In this document: positions 31,310-42,511 of the stretch, in pieces | How the letters are laid out: every line of letters starts with the position of its first letter | Numbering within the stretch: position 1 is the first letter of the stretch | Assembly (NCBI GenBank): GCA_963576725.1 | Contig: OY755246.1 | Location: 75,794,239-75,858,238, forward strand | Reading direction: 5' to 3' | DNA length: 64,000 nt | DNA from: Azorinus chamasolen | Lineage: Eukaryota > Mollusca > Bivalvia > Cardiida > Solecurtidae | Notes under the pieces: model-generated | Database searches by the model: none | The model's input: only the letters and a program-made list of their open reading frames with translations | Told to the model about the DNA's origin: nothing | Program-made: the position numbers and the translations under genes

Positions 31310-31615
31310 CCTGACTCGCATCTGCAAACGGCTTGAATTCAGATGAGACACTGAGTTACTCTCGTGAGGATCCAAGCTGTTTGATACTCGGTAAATTATG
31401 CTTGAAACAGTTCATCGAATCGGGCGGAAGTATTCAAATTTACTCCAGATCCGAATTTGAGCAGACACTTTTAACAGAAGGATAAGGGTAAAACAGCGAC
31501 CACCAGGGATAAGGGTAAAACTGACCACCAGGGATAAGGGTAAAACAACGACCAATAGGGATAAGGGTAAAACAACGACCACCAGGGATAAGGGTAAAAC
31601 AGCGACCACCCGCTG
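31310..31615 (+). mobile_element. GGATCC-type element with short internal array
   Basis: The hairpin (31320..31390: GAGACACTGAGTTACTCTCG, GAGGATCCAAGCTGTTTGAT) is followed by the flank CATCGAATCGGGCGGAAGTA and TCCGAATTTGAGCAGACAC. Then come five copies of GGGATAAGGGTAAAAC plus A(A/G)CGACCACCA (31480..31615). Confidence 0.8.
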
Positions 31616-31884
31616 AATACACTGCAATTAAATGAATTAATGCATAAACACGGTCTTAAGTCTGGTATACAACATCATTGACTGCAATTTAGACACTTGT
31701 AGAGTTCAGAAAGTTGCACTGGTTTGTTTAAACTATCCTAAGTAGATATCGACAAGCTTTTTTATGCCAGACAAAACGTTTTCTACCGATGAATGTGATT
31801 TACCAAAAAGCACATATAGGCAATAGTTAACATATAGCCTGCTACGAAAATATGATACCTGTTCAGACTATGATCTGTAACACG

Positions 31885-32215
31885 TTTTCGCTTGTCAAAC
31901 AGCTTTGGCTGAGACGAAGAGTAACTCATCTGGATGCAAGCTATTTGCAAATACCAATCGGGTCGCGTTACATGTAACCAGGCAAACGGTTAAATACCAA
32001 TCGGGTCGCGTTAACTAGGCAAACGGTTAAATACCAATCGGGTCGCGTTAACCAGGCAATCGGTTAATACCAATCGGTCGCGTTTACCAGGCAAAGTGCT
32101 AAATACCAACCAGGTCGCGTTTACCTGGCAAACGGTTAATACCAAATTGGTCGCGTCTACCAGGCAAACGGTTAAACACCTACCAGGTCGCGCATAGCAG
32201 GCATAAGGTCAAATA
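31885..32215 (+). repeat. 33-37 bp array at the end of a GGATCC-type element
   Basis: Seven units of AATACCAATCGGGTCGCGTT and AACCAGGCAAACGGTT. They begin right after a hairpin remnant (31900..31950, CATCTGGATGCAAGCT). The unit equals the right terminus of intact GGATCC-type copies (GGTCGCGTTAAGCAGGCAAA at about 52030). Confidence 0.88.
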
Positions 32216-32530
32216 CAAATTCACCATTCAAAATGTGCTTTCATTCAACTCTTTACTTCACAAAGAAGCCTTTTAATGTCTTTGCAAAAAATGTAGACCC
32301 TGTTCAAACAACTACTTGTGGAACTGCCTGAATAGGATATGCTCTAGTTGCTGATATTATAACATTATATTTATATCTCTCAAAGAGGAAATTGTCAAAA
32401 ATGCACTAAATCTAATCTTGAGCTGACATAATATATGATATCGGTGCAAGGGTTAAAACTTTCTTGCTATCGGTGCTTTATCTGTAAACGGTTTTGAAAG
32501 TTAGTGTACTGGTTTGCCCTTATCGTGCTA
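32216..32530. other. decayed TTAA-A hairpin and AT-rich sequence
   Basis: 32280..32350 (TTTGCAAAAAATGTAGACCC, GAACTGCCTGAATAGGAT) is a diverged hairpin. No gene. Confidence 0.5.
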
Positions 32531-32604
32531 TTTAATGCATTTAGATCTAGTGCGAGTTTAACTACTTCTGATTCGACCAAGCTTTTGAAAAAAACTATTG
32601 ACAG
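32531..32604 (+). mobile_element. GGATCC-type flank preceding array
   Basis: AACTACTTCTGATTCGACCA and AGCTTTTGAAAAAAACTA are the reverse-strand form of the CTTGATCGAATCGGAAGTAG flank. The array starts immediately after. Confidence 0.7.
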
Positions 32605-33945
32605 GGTGTTAAACAGTTTATATTGACAGGGTGTTAAACATTTTGTATTGACAGGGTGTTAAACAGTTTTTATTGACAGGGTGTTAAAGAGTTTGTATTG
32701 ACAGGGTGTTAAACAGTTTGAGTTGACAGGGTGTTCAACAGTTTGTATTGACAGGGTTACTAAACAGTTTATATTGACAGGGTATTAAACAGCTTAAATA
32801 GACAGGGTGTTTAACAGTTTGTATTGACAGGGTGTTAAACAGTTTGTATTGACAGGGTGTTAAACAGTTTGAGTTGACAGGGTGTTCAACAGTTTGTATT
32901 GACAGGGTTACTAAACAGTTTATATTGACAGGGTGTTAAACAGTTTATATTGGCAGGGTGTTAAACAGTTTGTATTGACAGGGTGTTAAACAGTTTGTAT
33001 TGACAGGGTGTTAAACAGTTTAAGTTGACAGGGTGTTCAACAGTTTGTATTGACAGGGTTACTAAACAGTTTATATTGACAGGGTGTTAAACAGTTTATA
33101 TTGACAGGGTGTTAAACAGTTTGTATTGACAGGGTGTTAAACAGTTTGTATTGACAGGGTGTTAAACAGTTTGAGTTGACAGGGTGTTCAACAGTTTGTA
33201 TTGACAGGGTTACTAAACAGTTTATATTGACAGGGTGTTAAACAGTTTATATTGACAGGGTGTTCAACAGTTTGTATTGACAGGGTGTTCAACAGTTTGT
33301 ATTGACAGGGTGTTAAACAGTTTGAGTTGACAGGGTGTTCAACAGTTTGTATTGACAGGGTGTTAAACAGTTTGTATTGACAGGGTGTTAAACAGTTTGA
33401 GTTGACAGGGTGTTCAACAGTTTGTATTGACAGGGTGTTAAACAGTTTGAGTTGACAGGGTGTTCAACAGTTTGCATTGACAGGGTGTTCAACAGTTTGT
33501 ATTGACAGGGTGTTAAACAGTTTGTATTGGCAGGGTGTTAAACAGTTTATATTGGCAGGGTGTTAAACAGTTTGTATTGACAGGGTTACTAAACAGTTCG
33601 TATTGACAGGGTGTTAAACAGTTTATATTGACAGGGTGTTCAACAGTTTGTATTGACAGGGTGTTCAACAGTTTATATTGGCAGGGTGTTAAACAGTTTG
33701 TATTGACAGGGTTACTAAACAGTTTGTATTGACAGGGTGTTAAACAGTTTGTATTGACAGGGTGTTAAACAGTTTGTATTGACAGGGTGTTAAACAGTTT
33801 GAGTTGACAGGGTGTTAAACAGTTTGAGTTGACAGGGTGTTAAACAGTTTGAGTTGACAGGGTGTTCAACAATTTGTATTGACAGGGTTACTAAACAGTT
33901 TGTATTGACAGGGTTACTAAACAGTTTGTATTGTCAGGGTGTTAT
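32605..33945 (+). repeat. 25-bp minisatellite array with 150-bp higher-order pattern
   Basis: About 53 units of GACAGGGTGTTAAACAGTTT plus GTATT. A variant GACAGGGTTACTAAACAG recurs roughly every 150 bp (six units) at 32749, 32901, 33051 and 33201. The unit resembles the GTGTCAAACAGTTTGGATCC entrance of a GGATCC-type hairpin, placing its origin in the host element. Confidence 0.96.
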
Positions 33946-34620
33946 TATAAGGTGGATATTAGTGAGAGACGGTTAAGGGTGGATATCAGAGAACTCATCT
34001 TGCCTGCCAATACGAACAGAAAGAGAAAAACGTTCACAGTGTATAAACTCCAGAGGTCCAAATGAGGTGCCTAAATCAAAACATTTCAAGAATAACCCTA
34101 TGTTGTGACCGCTCTTTAGAATCATCTAAAGAGTGGTCATAACAAAACATTTGGTGGAGAAATTAAGATTTTAGTATTTAAAGAGTAAGTCTCTACAAGG
34201 AACGCGTATTTTCGGTAATATCATAAAACTTGGTATTTGTTATCTTTTATCATTAGTATGAATATTGAAATTTGAACTTATATCGAAAATACCCCTGTGG
34301 AACAAAATAAACTATTTTCATAGATACTTATATTTTCTGTTCTACAACAAAAATGGTATCGGCCTTGGTCAAATGGTTAACGAAACTAAAACGCGAGCCT
34401 GAATTAATACTAATACATTGCCGAATATATCGAACACATGGAAGTTGTGTCCTCTTCGGCGTTTATTCGACTGGTTTTCTTGCGATATACTTCTTTTGAG
34501 CATATAAACCAATTATTTACGTATTGTTAGGCATTGAAACAGTTTGCGAGTAGAGACTGCCACTTTAATTACGCACCGTTATCTGTTACTCTGAACTACT
34601 CAATATAAATGTTGAAGCAT
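33946..34620 (+). repeat. dispersed repeat related to 30035.. and 50540..
   Basis: 34085..34180 matches 30038..30110 (CCCTATGTTGTGACC, TTTGGTGGAGAAAT), with a small internal hairpin GCTCTTTAGAATCATCTAAA. 34310..34580 matches 50540..50810 (CGAAACTAAAACG, GCGATATAC, AGCATATAAAC). 34550..34605 is a single copy of the 43-bp unit of 30093..30427. It probably represents one long element. Confidence 0.6.
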
Positions 34621-35009
34621 GACACCACTCTACAAAACGACTACGTTGCAATTGACCACGTGATCATATTCGTCATTTCTTGATAATCTTGACAGGGAAT
34701 CCATGTCGACAGTACCGACACCATCGCACTCGTTGCATAACTTCCTTAAAACTATCTTTGTATATAGATCTAGTAGAGATGTTCTCCATTACCGACTGGT
34801 AAATTGCATAGAACTATTTCACCATTATTTACAAAGCATTCAGGAAACAATTGATATATCAAGATCAACATTACTAATGCAATCTTTATTTTCACAGTAG
34901 ATAATACCTTGGTCATGTTTGGGGTATGGGGTACTTCTTTGGCAATGGAATCAAACAGTAACTTGCAGATAGTTTTGGTTAACTCATGTGTGTCTATTGT
35001 CGCTGAACG
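34621..35009. other. unassigned sequence
   Basis: No recognisable gene or repeat; a 65-codon ORF at 34703 has no domain. Confidence 0.5.
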
Positions 35010-35575
35010 TTTTACCTGTTAAATATTCTTGTTGAAAATAATGACATTACTTTTATTAATCGAATTTTGTATACCGATTTATGAACACAATATCTGTTTT
35101 GGCCAAGACAGAAACGGTACATTCGGTTCAATATAAAACTTTGCTGTTATAGAGCAGACCCTGGTCAGGCTATTATGTCTGCTCAAATTTTGAACCTTTT
35201 ATTGACGTCTGATTGGTACGACCTTGTGAAACTACCGAGCGAGTGTCAAAAGGCTTACACTCTCATGATACACCGAGTGATTCTGTGCCTGACCGATATA
35301 CATACCATACTGTTTTGTGCCTTAGCGATGCAATACCCTTTCCTTCATAAAAATACCTTTTAACGCCTTTGCAAACAGAGGAGTAGACCAAGGTCAGATA
35401 TCTCCTGTTGGAGCCGTCTAACCAGTGTCTGCTCTGTCTGCTTAAGAAATAATAATAAAAGATCTGAATCTACAGTTTCTACTAATATTAAACATATTCC
35501 GTTATAAAAGTCCAGCTAATAAATATCATGGTGTTATTATTTTCCACATGAATAGTCATTAGGGAAATAACTAGG
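35010..35575. mobile_element. composite: TTAA-A left half, GGATCC-type fragment, TTAA-A minus copy
   Basis: 35010..35172 is a TTAA-A left part (GGCCAAGACAGAAACGGTAC, AGCAGACCCTGGTCAGG). 35172..35345 is a reverse GGATCC-type flank (TGAACCTTTTATTGACGTCT, GTGTCAAAAGGCTTAC). 35345..35575 is a minus TTAA-A (hairpin AAACAGAGGAGTAGACC, then the right arm). Successive insertions are implied. Confidence 0.6.
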
Positions 35576-36063
35576 CAAACTTTTCCTAATCTGTAACTGC
35601 ACGAATCTAATTTCAATTTTGAAGTGCGTTTTTACAATAATTTCTTCTGTAAATAGAACCATTAGAAGACAACCTATGAAGTAAACAATGTATCAATGAT
35701 ACCATGACCACTGGGTCCCTGAAGAGCTGGTCAATACAGTCTACAAATGTTACACAAACTCATGTAAGTAGCATAAATATAAGCTACAATAAGCTGGAAT
35801 TTGCAACACAGAAATATCATTCTTTATAACCCGTTTTGTCGTTTGGTGAAACAATTACTTTATTCTAAAGTCTCGTACTTCTTTTGCACTTCAAATATAA
35901 CAATTTGCAAATCTTGACACGCCCCTATTATATGATATTGTACATGTGGTAACTCATACAATAACTAACTAAATGCAGACGTTGTAAGATCTTCTTAGAA
36001 TCGTTAACTTGCCAGAGAAAAGGGAGGTGTCAAGTAACATGTCACAATGATCGAACAGTGGAC
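35576..36063. other. unassigned AT-rich sequence
   Basis: No recognisable gene or element. Confidence 0.5.
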
Positions 36064-36265
36064 TTTATCCTTTTTCTCATGAATATTCATATAAGAACAC
36101 GATTAGCATACCACCCAGACAACGCTACTGCAGAACTATATTTATGTTATTTCATAGGCAAGCAGAGCAAACCCTGATCAGATCACTTCTACAGGAGTCG
36201 TCTGGTCTAGGTGTACTCTGTTTGCAAAGGGGTCAAAAGGCGCCTCTGAGAAGTAAAGAGTTTAA
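36064..36265 (+). mobile_element. TTAA-A element, near complete
   Basis: TCCTTTTTCTCATGAATATT start, AGCAGAGCAAACCCTGATCA hairpin, CTACAGGAGTCGTCTGGTCT, GGCGCCTCTGAGAAGTAAAG and terminal TTAA (36262..36265). The left TTAA is mutated. Confidence 0.75.
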
Positions 36266-36512
36266 GAATAAACATGCTGAAACTAAATTGTTTTATATTA
36301 ACACCGTGTGTTTGGTGTTTTTGAGATAAATAGGGAAAACTGCAACACAAATGAAAAGAAGTTGATGTCTCATTTTTATCATTCTATTTATATTGTGTAC
36401 TAGGCGAAGTTGGATAATCATTTGCAAGGCTAAGAACGTGAACGTCTCATCTGGATGCAGAACGTTTGTAAATGTAATCAGAGATTCGCCCATAGCATCT
36501 TAACCATATTCA
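36266..36512. other. unassigned sequence with GGATCC-type half hairpin
   Basis: GAACGTCTCATCTGGATGCA and ACGTTTGTAAATGTAATCAG near 36430..36485 are the right arm of a TTAA-B-like hairpin. Confidence 0.5.
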
Positions 36513-36676
36513 CGTCATGGCAAATAGTATTGACCCTGATCAGAGGCCTATTACTAATATAGATTTGAGTCTACAATGTCTGCCATTTCAAAATATCCCC
36601 TTGTTCATAATGCCGTTAATTAATCTAATCAATATTCATGATGTTGATATTTCTTACTAAATGTTCACGAGGTTAG
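36513..36676 (-). mobile_element. TTAA-A element, minus strand, partial
   Basis: The hairpin (ATTGACCCTGATCAGAGGCC) comes first, then TTAATTAATCTAATCAATAT, CATGATGTTGATATTTCTTA. This is a reversed copy whose outer ends are lost. Confidence 0.65.
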
Positions 36677-36756
36677 TACGCACAAACAACGGTCAAAGTA
36701 AGCTTTCAAAATTGTACACCGAGTTACAATACATGCAGCTGCCGTTTGATTTTATA

Positions 36757-36960
36757 CAGTGAAACCCATCTAAACCGGACGTTAATTTTGGTATAAATAT
36801 CGGTTTTGAAGACAGGTGACAGCTTCATGCAGGGCGAAAGTCATGCAGAAAGCTCCTCTAGGAGCTTTCTGCATGACTTTTACCCTGCATTAAGCAGCCA
36901 CCTGCCTAAAAGTAGCTAAATTCTTCTCTTCTAGAATTCCGGTTTAGAGAGGTTTGACTG
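36757..36960. mobile_element. pogo-like palindromic element, complete
   Basis: 204 bp, TA on both sides (36755..36756, 36961..36962). Starts CAGTGAAACCCATCTAAACC and ends GGTTTAGAGAGGTTTGACTG. The core hairpin GAAAGTCATGCAGAAAGCTC / CTCTAGGAGCTTTCTGC pairs very well. Confidence 0.87.
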
Positions 36961-37178
36961 TATATGTATATGGCGATGACTTCCATCCGGTAAAAATAAC
37001 TTGATAATGTTGATACTATAGAGTGTGTGAAATTAATTAGTTTTCAGATGCTGCAATGTTAGGATTCCAATACTGAAATGTAAGTCAAGGTCACTGACGC
37101 AACAGTGATACATTGGTTTATTCAAGCAATGCAGGGACGAAATTGCTTAACATGCACACTTCCAAGTAAGACGGAGTG

Positions 37179-37370
37179 CAGTAGAGACTGTCTCTAGCGG
37201 CCATCAACAAGTTATGTAAGACAGGTGCTAGCTTATTGCAGGTCAAAAGTAATACAGAAAGCCCCCGCAGGAACTTTCTGTATTAATTTTGCCCTATATT
37301 AAGCAGCCACCTGTGTTTTTAAGATTCTCACGTTCAATAAATGAATTGCTGCATATGGCAGGTTCTACTG
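37179..37370. mobile_element. pogo-like element, one terminus mutated
   Basis: CAGTAGAGACTGTCTCTAGC to GGCAGGTTCTACTG, followed by TA. Core: AATACAGAAAGCCCCCGCAG / GAACTTTCTGTATTAATTTT. Confidence 0.7.
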
Positions 37371-37810
37371 TAGATGAGATTTCGAGAACATATCGAATTA
37401 TACAGGAGGATAATGATACAGATTTATAGCGATCAGACACGTTTCAAGTGATTAAACCTTTTCTTGAATCACAAAATGAAATTCGGTTAATATGCAGAGA
37501 TAGTCTGCAAGATTACATGTCCCGTATTTTACATCACAGAAAACCTACCATGGTCCTATAATGCAAACCATTCGGAGATAGTACAGATTGCCAGACTAAT
37601 GCATTATAACGAAACATATCATTTGCTTTGGTACACGATGAATGTAATAACACATTTGGATAAGAACTCAGACTTCTTTGTGTTTTCCCTTAAGACTATT
37701 TATTGGATTATTGCCTAGTATTATGATTGATATGAATACGTTTGGATTGAAGTAAGCACTTTCAGTATATATAGGCTGGTGATCGGAACAGATTCTGAGA
37801 GCCTGCCTCA
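37371..37810. other. unassigned sequence
   Basis: No recognisable gene or element. Confidence 0.5.
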
Positions 37811-37985
37811 TTAACCATTTACTCCATGAATATTCATATAAGAAACGTTTACATTATGAATATTAATTAGATTTAATTTTGAGATGGCACATGGATACAG
37901 ACATTTACAGGAACATGGATGCAGAAACTACAGAATAATATGTATATTATATCATAAGCAAATGCATATCTGTGAAGGACAGGAC
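37811..37985 (+). mobile_element. TTAA-A element, right half missing
   Basis: TTAACCATTTACTCCATGAA, ATTCATATAAGAAACG, ATGAATATTAATTAG, GCAGAAACTACAGAATAAT, ending near ATAAGCAAATGC, where the hairpin should begin. Confidence 0.7.
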
Positions 37986-39096
37986 AGCTTTTAACAACTT
38001 GTCTGATACCAGCCCAGTAGGAGTTTGTCTCCTAATCGACTATTTAGCATGTTAAGAAATGAGTTTTGCGACAAGTATCAGTCATACAGATACCCATACT
38101 TACTTATTTAAACACCGATCCAAGAAGGTAAACAAACCATTCCTAATTACACTAAGTATTCTGAGGCAAACGGTTCAGATCCATATCAAACTGCTCCTTA
38201 ATTAGCGGTTCAATGAGGGTCTGCACCATTATGCAAACTTATCTTAAGCATTCTCTTATCCAGGGGAGAGTATGTGTGTGAACGTTTTGGGTAGGCATAC
38301 TATGTATTCTCTTATCCATTCTCTCCTCCTCACGTGTTCGTAAAGTTGGATTAATTTGATAACTGTGAATTAACTTTACATAATACCGAACAGTGTAGAC
38401 CCTGATTAAACGAATCCTGTATGAAGCGTTTGCTCGGGTCTGCAATGTTTGTCTAAGTTTGTCAGAAGACTTAGAATCATTAAATTACATGTACATGTAC
38501 AAAGCGTACTGTGAGTCTGGCAAAGCGTTTAATAACTATTTATTCATGTAAAACAAAGAAAGGTTCAATGACCTTAGCAATGAAGAGAAATGTTTATCTT
38601 CGTGCATAATGTTTCTTGCCAAAAATACAAGCTCATAGAATTGCTATAATGGAGAATAGTGGAATACACCCAACCGCAGCATATGTATGAATATTATCTA
38701 TTCACGAAAATGCGCTTAAGTCTACCCCCTTTTCCAAACATATTATCATTTCCATAATTTCTTAAGAAATGCACTTATAATTTCTCTACAAATAACATTC
38801 AGCGTTTTACAAACAGTGTAGACGGTGAATAATAGAGCTTTGAGAAACCTTTTGATAAATATATATATTGCAAAAGTAAATATTTGGAAACAGTGTGTAG
38901 ATGTAATAAGCTTTTCTATGGCGTTCTGGCCAAGAATTGATACATAACATTTCATTGTAAAGAAAGTATAGCCTCTCTCCATAAGTTATTATATTTAATC
39001 TTGATATTGGTCCGTGATAGTTTATATGCCAATGTCTAAGTTCATCCTACTAGATTCCCGTTCTGAGCCTTTATACCGCTAACCCCTACATGGCTT
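37986..39096. other. unassigned sequence with two hairpin remnants
   Basis: Hairpins at about 38165..38235 (GGCAAACGGTTCAGATCC) and 38388..38452 (GAACAGTGTAGACCCTGATT, CGGGTCTGCAATGTTTG). The rest shows no gene; ORFs of 68-78 codons lack domains. Confidence 0.5.

Positions 39097-39158
<62 letters not shown>
39097..39158. repeat. (AC)n microsatellite
   Basis: About 30 uninterrupted AC dinucleotides. It is followed directly by AAACAGCTTGGATCCAGATG of a GGATCC-type hairpin. Confidence 0.98.
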
Positions 39159-39164
<6 letters not shown>

Positions 39165-39689
39165 CTTGGATCCAGATGAGGCACTGAATAATTTTTGTCA
39201 TTTTAATCGAATTTTCGTTTTTGTTTCACGACAGGTTGAACTTAAATCTACCATATTCGATCGCATCATTTCTAAGGATCCCCAATGCTACGCGGAAAAT
39301 GCATTTTCTAAAAATTGATTTGATCAGCTGTTAATTTGTAAATGGCCGTCACATGACGTAATGCACGTGTACGGGAATGACGAATCAAGAGTACCATTTT
39401 TCAATAGGGATGAACTGCATACTGATATAAAATAAATGATGTCATTTCATATACGACATCAACTTCTCAAAGCTATACTAACCATCGGAAAGAATTAAAG
39501 GTTCTACTCGACGTCATTCGTCCTCCATTTACAATTTGAAATGATGTTTACAATGGGTAAACATTGCTTGTAGGTCTGAACTCTTTATTCGAGGATGGAC
39601 TAGAGGGGAACTCGGACAAAGAGGTCCTAAAACTGATGACACATGTGATTATTTGATATTAATCCAGTAAGAAATTAATAGAATTCTCG
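39159..39689. other. GGATCC-type remnant then unassigned sequence
   Basis: 39159..39190 is a single arm of a GGATCC-type hairpin. The remaining ~490 bp have no recognisable gene. Confidence 0.5.
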
Positions 39690-39815
39690 ATTCAAATTGG
39701 GTGTCAAACGTGAGTGAAAAGCCCAGTAAATGTGAGCCCATAAGTAAAGGGTTTAGACAAACGTGAGTGAAAAGCCCAGTAAATGTCAGCCCATAGTAAA
39801 GGGTCTGGAGTTTAC
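39690..39815 (+). repeat. two tandem copies of a ~55-bp segment
   Basis: ACGTGAGTGAAAAGCCCAGT and AAATGT(G/C)AGCCCATA, then TAAAGGGT, occur twice. Confidence 0.85.
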
Positions 39816-40303
39816 AGCATTGTCACTTAACCTTCGAAATAAATATGATTGTAAATAAACTTGACTTCTGAGAAAAGTCATATGTGACTCTTCAATCAAT
39901 GCCTTTCCCTCATATAAATGCCTTTCCACGTATTTGCAAACAGAATAGACTCACATCAGACGGGTTACGTTGGAGTCTAATCTGATTCCATATGATAGGT
40001 TTGTTTCTATAGTTTTTGCCCAAGCCTAACATTACATTACCATCATCTGCCCGAATATGCGGTTCGTAAGTGTATGGATCATGGACCTGAGTTTATGTTT
40101 TATTCTTTAAAGGCAGATATCAGAGTTCTATATCAATATATGACTCGGCAAACAATGAAGGAGTGGGAAAATCCGGAACAGAACTTGCTCACCTATTACA
40201 TATTAAATGATAAGATTCCCACCAGATATTCCAACGATTAAATTTATGGCCGAGAAAAGTATATTGAGTAAATCATATAATTTTGACTAAATTTACATTG
40301 TTC
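39816..40303. other. TTAA-A minus remnant and unassigned sequence
   Basis: 39905..40015 has CCTTTCCACGTATTTGCAAA, GAATAGACTCACATCAGACG and GAGTCTAATCTGATTCC, a reversed TTAA-A hairpin. The remainder is unrecognised. Confidence 0.5.
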
Positions 40304-40547
40304 TTAAATATGCATAACTATGACATAGAAATACATTAAAGTTAGTTTTTGATGGAAAAAAGTCCAATTTCCATTAGTAAATATATTTTCCATGAGTTTC
40401 TCTGGTTCTAATAGATGCTCAGTGTAAAGCACTGATACATCGGACCTCGGTTTATAGTCTCGTCCAAAGGACTTGGTCCGGCGGGGGACCGAACCCCGGA
40501 CCACTGGTATTGTTGTCGAGTGCGTTAGCCACATAACCACGTCCACC
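40304..40547 (-). mobile_element. tRNA-derived SINE (candidate)
   Basis: On the minus strand, starting at 40547, there is a tRNA-like head: TGGCTAACGCACTCG resembles an RNA polymerase III A box, and GGGGTTCGGTCCCC (within 40482..40498) is a perfectly paired T-arm carrying the B box. About 70 bases span the head, as in a tRNA. An unrelated body follows (GACGAGACTATAAACCGAGG onward). Family assignment and 3' end are uncertain. An 80-codon ORF overlapping it is an artefact. Confidence 0.65.
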
Positions 40548-40995
40548 GGTACATGTAAATGTTAATTAATTCCAGAGTTATTGAACTTGGCCAACAGGGT
40601 CGTCTGGTATTTGTGTCAAGTTTGAAGGCACTAACATACAGAGTTTTCCTGAAAAAAAAATACGTCCACCCAAAAAAAAAAATACGTCCACCCAAAACTT
40701 TAAACAGAAACTCAAAGTAAAAAACCCAGGCATAAGCTGGTCTCAATTCAGTACAGAGTTATGGGACTTGGCCTACCGGGTCATTTTATGACCCCCGCAT
40801 ATGAGTGTGAAGTTATCGGTGTATGTGAAAACAGCTATCTGTTAAGCATACACATGCGCGAAAAAGATGCGCACAAACTACTGGGATAAACGCCTTTAAA
40901 GAAAACTCGTCCTCATCTTATTTAAACCCATCCATTGTTCATGATGAGGGGATAAGTAGATACAATATATCTTACTTATCTTATCTTACAATATA
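40548..40995. other. dispersed repeat fragments with CAGAGTTAT-GACTTGGCC motif
   Basis: CCAGAGTTATTGAACTTGGCC (40571) and ACAGAGTTATGGGACTTGGC (40753) are two related starts ~180 bp apart. The phrase ATACGTCCACCCAAAA also occurs twice in tandem around an A-run (40661..40698). These resemble SINE/CORE-type bivalve repeats; no gene. Confidence 0.45.
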
Positions 40996-41199
40996 CAGTA
41001 AAACCTCTCTATAACGACCACTAAATTACATCAAGTATTTTGTATTAAAAGCAGGTGGATGCTTAAAGCCAGGTGAAAGTAAAACAGAACGCTCCTATAG
41101 GAGCGTTCTGTTTTATGTTCACCTTGCTTTAAGCAACCACCTGCCCAAAATACCAACTAATTTACACAATTTAGTGGTCGTTATAGAGAGGTTTTACTG
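40996..41199. mobile_element. pogo-like palindromic element, complete and near-perfect
   Basis: 204 bp flanked by TA (40994..40995, 41200..41201). CAGTAAAACCTCTCTATAAC / GTTATAGAGAGGTTTTACTG are exact inverted ends. The core AACAGAACGCTCCTATAGGA is a perfect palindrome. This is the best-preserved copy in the window and probably the youngest. Confidence 0.92.
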
Positions 41200-41404
41200 T
41201 ATACTCGTATACACCATTGACATCGATAGCCTTTACAAACAGTGCACACACTATTCAGATGGCTCCAAGTCCTCTAGTCTGGGTTTACACTGTTCGTTTG
41301 CATCATTTCAGGGACGCTGGGCACAAATGGGCTTATGTTTTAGCATGCATATGTGATTCTAGATTGTAACTCATTAAGTTGCTTTTACAAAAATAAACCC
41401 CGAT
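41200..41404. repeat. TTAA/GGATCC-type hairpin remnant
   Basis: 41228..41305: TTTACAAACAGTGCACACAC, CAGATGGCTCCAAGTCC, GTCTGGGTTTACACTGTTCG. Confidence 0.6.
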
Positions 41405-41910
41405 GTATGGCTTTTATACATCAAGTCTATGTCCACGACGCACTGCTTTCATGCATCAATTCTATGTCTACGACGCACTGCTTTTATACACCAAGTATAT
41501 GTCTACGACGCATTGCTTTCATGCATCAAGTATATGTCTACGACGCACTGCTTTCGTGCATCAAGTATATGTCTACGACTCACTGCTTTCAAACCCTTTA
41601 ACCCTTTCCCTCATATTGACGACTTTTGACGACTCTGTAAAAGTCACTTGTGAAACCATTGTGATAAATAGAGCCTTTGCTCCTATATAAGCAAATGCTC
41701 TATTTATCACAATGCTTTCAAACTACGAAATTCTAAAATTTTCATTTTCTCTAATTAACGCTCCTTTTCGGTAGATAAATTCAAAGAAGTTGTATCTAAA
41801 AATAGCCTATGAGGTAATGGGTAAATACATCAAGTCTATGTCTACGACTCACTTTCAAACTCTTTAATACATCAAGGCTATGTTTACGATGCACTGCTTT
41901 CAAACTCGTT
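41405..41910 (+). repeat. 34-35 bp array split by a TTAA-D insertion
   Basis: Units with TATGTCTACGACGCACTGCT and TTCATGCATCAAG run from 41405 to about 41597 and resume at 41824..41910. The TTAA-D element 41598..41824 sits between. ORFs of 66-95 codons are repeat artefacts. Confidence 0.88.
41598..41824 (+). mobile_element. TTAA-D element inserted in array
   Basis: TTAACCCTTTCCCTCATATT to GAGGTAATGGGTAA. Has GACGACTTTTGACGACTC, the hairpin GATAAATAGAGCCTTTGCTC / AGCAAATGCTCTATTTATC, and TTCGGTAGATAAATTC. The right TTAA has one substitution (GTAA). Confidence 0.85.
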
Positions 41911-42282
41911 CAAAATACACTGCATTTAAATATTTGAATTGAAATGTAGGACATTCTGTGTGTAAAAGATCAAGTGGAATGCATTTCAGATAATTTCTTA
42001 TAGATTCTGGTGAACTAAAATAACAATAAAATGGTGCTGAAATAAAAATGCTTGATATCTACTCACAAATCCCTATGGTAAGAATCTACACCTGTCTTGT
42101 TATGTCAGCTAATAGTAGCTAATATATGGCGTATTTATAACCCGGATGTGGTAATAATCTGCGGTGTGCTATAATTACAAACATGCATCTAAGATATGGA
42201 TAAGATAGAGCATGAATGCATTCAAACTATGTTCTCCATTGTTTTTATTACTATAACATTTCCCTCCCTGAATATTAACTTA
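41911..42282. other. unassigned sequence
   Basis: No recognisable gene or element. Confidence 0.5.
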
Positions 42283-42511
42283 TTAACCCATTCTCTCATA
42301 TTGACGCCTTTTGACGCCTCTGTAAAAATCACCCTTTGAAACCATTGTGATAAATAGAGCATTTGCTCCATATGAACAAATGCTCTATTTTCCACAATGG
42401 TTTTCAAACTACACAATTCTACAATTTTCTTTGTTTCTAGTTAATGCTCCTTTTCAGTAGAATTATTCAAAGAGGGTTGGTCTAAAAGTAGTTTATGGGG
42501 TAATGGGTTAA
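42283..42511 (+). mobile_element. TTAA-D element, complete
   Basis: 229 bp, TTAACCCATTCTCTCATATT to GGGGTAATGGGTTAA, TTAA at both ends. The hairpin has arms AAACCATTGTGATAAATAGA / TCTATTTTCCACAATGG around GCATTTGCTCC. Type copy of the family in this window. Confidence 0.88.

Noticed and set aside
40450..40547. Functional tRNA gene
   Set aside because: A T-arm and A/B boxes are visible but acceptor and anticodon stems do not pair properly, and an unrelated body follows; a SINE head fits better.
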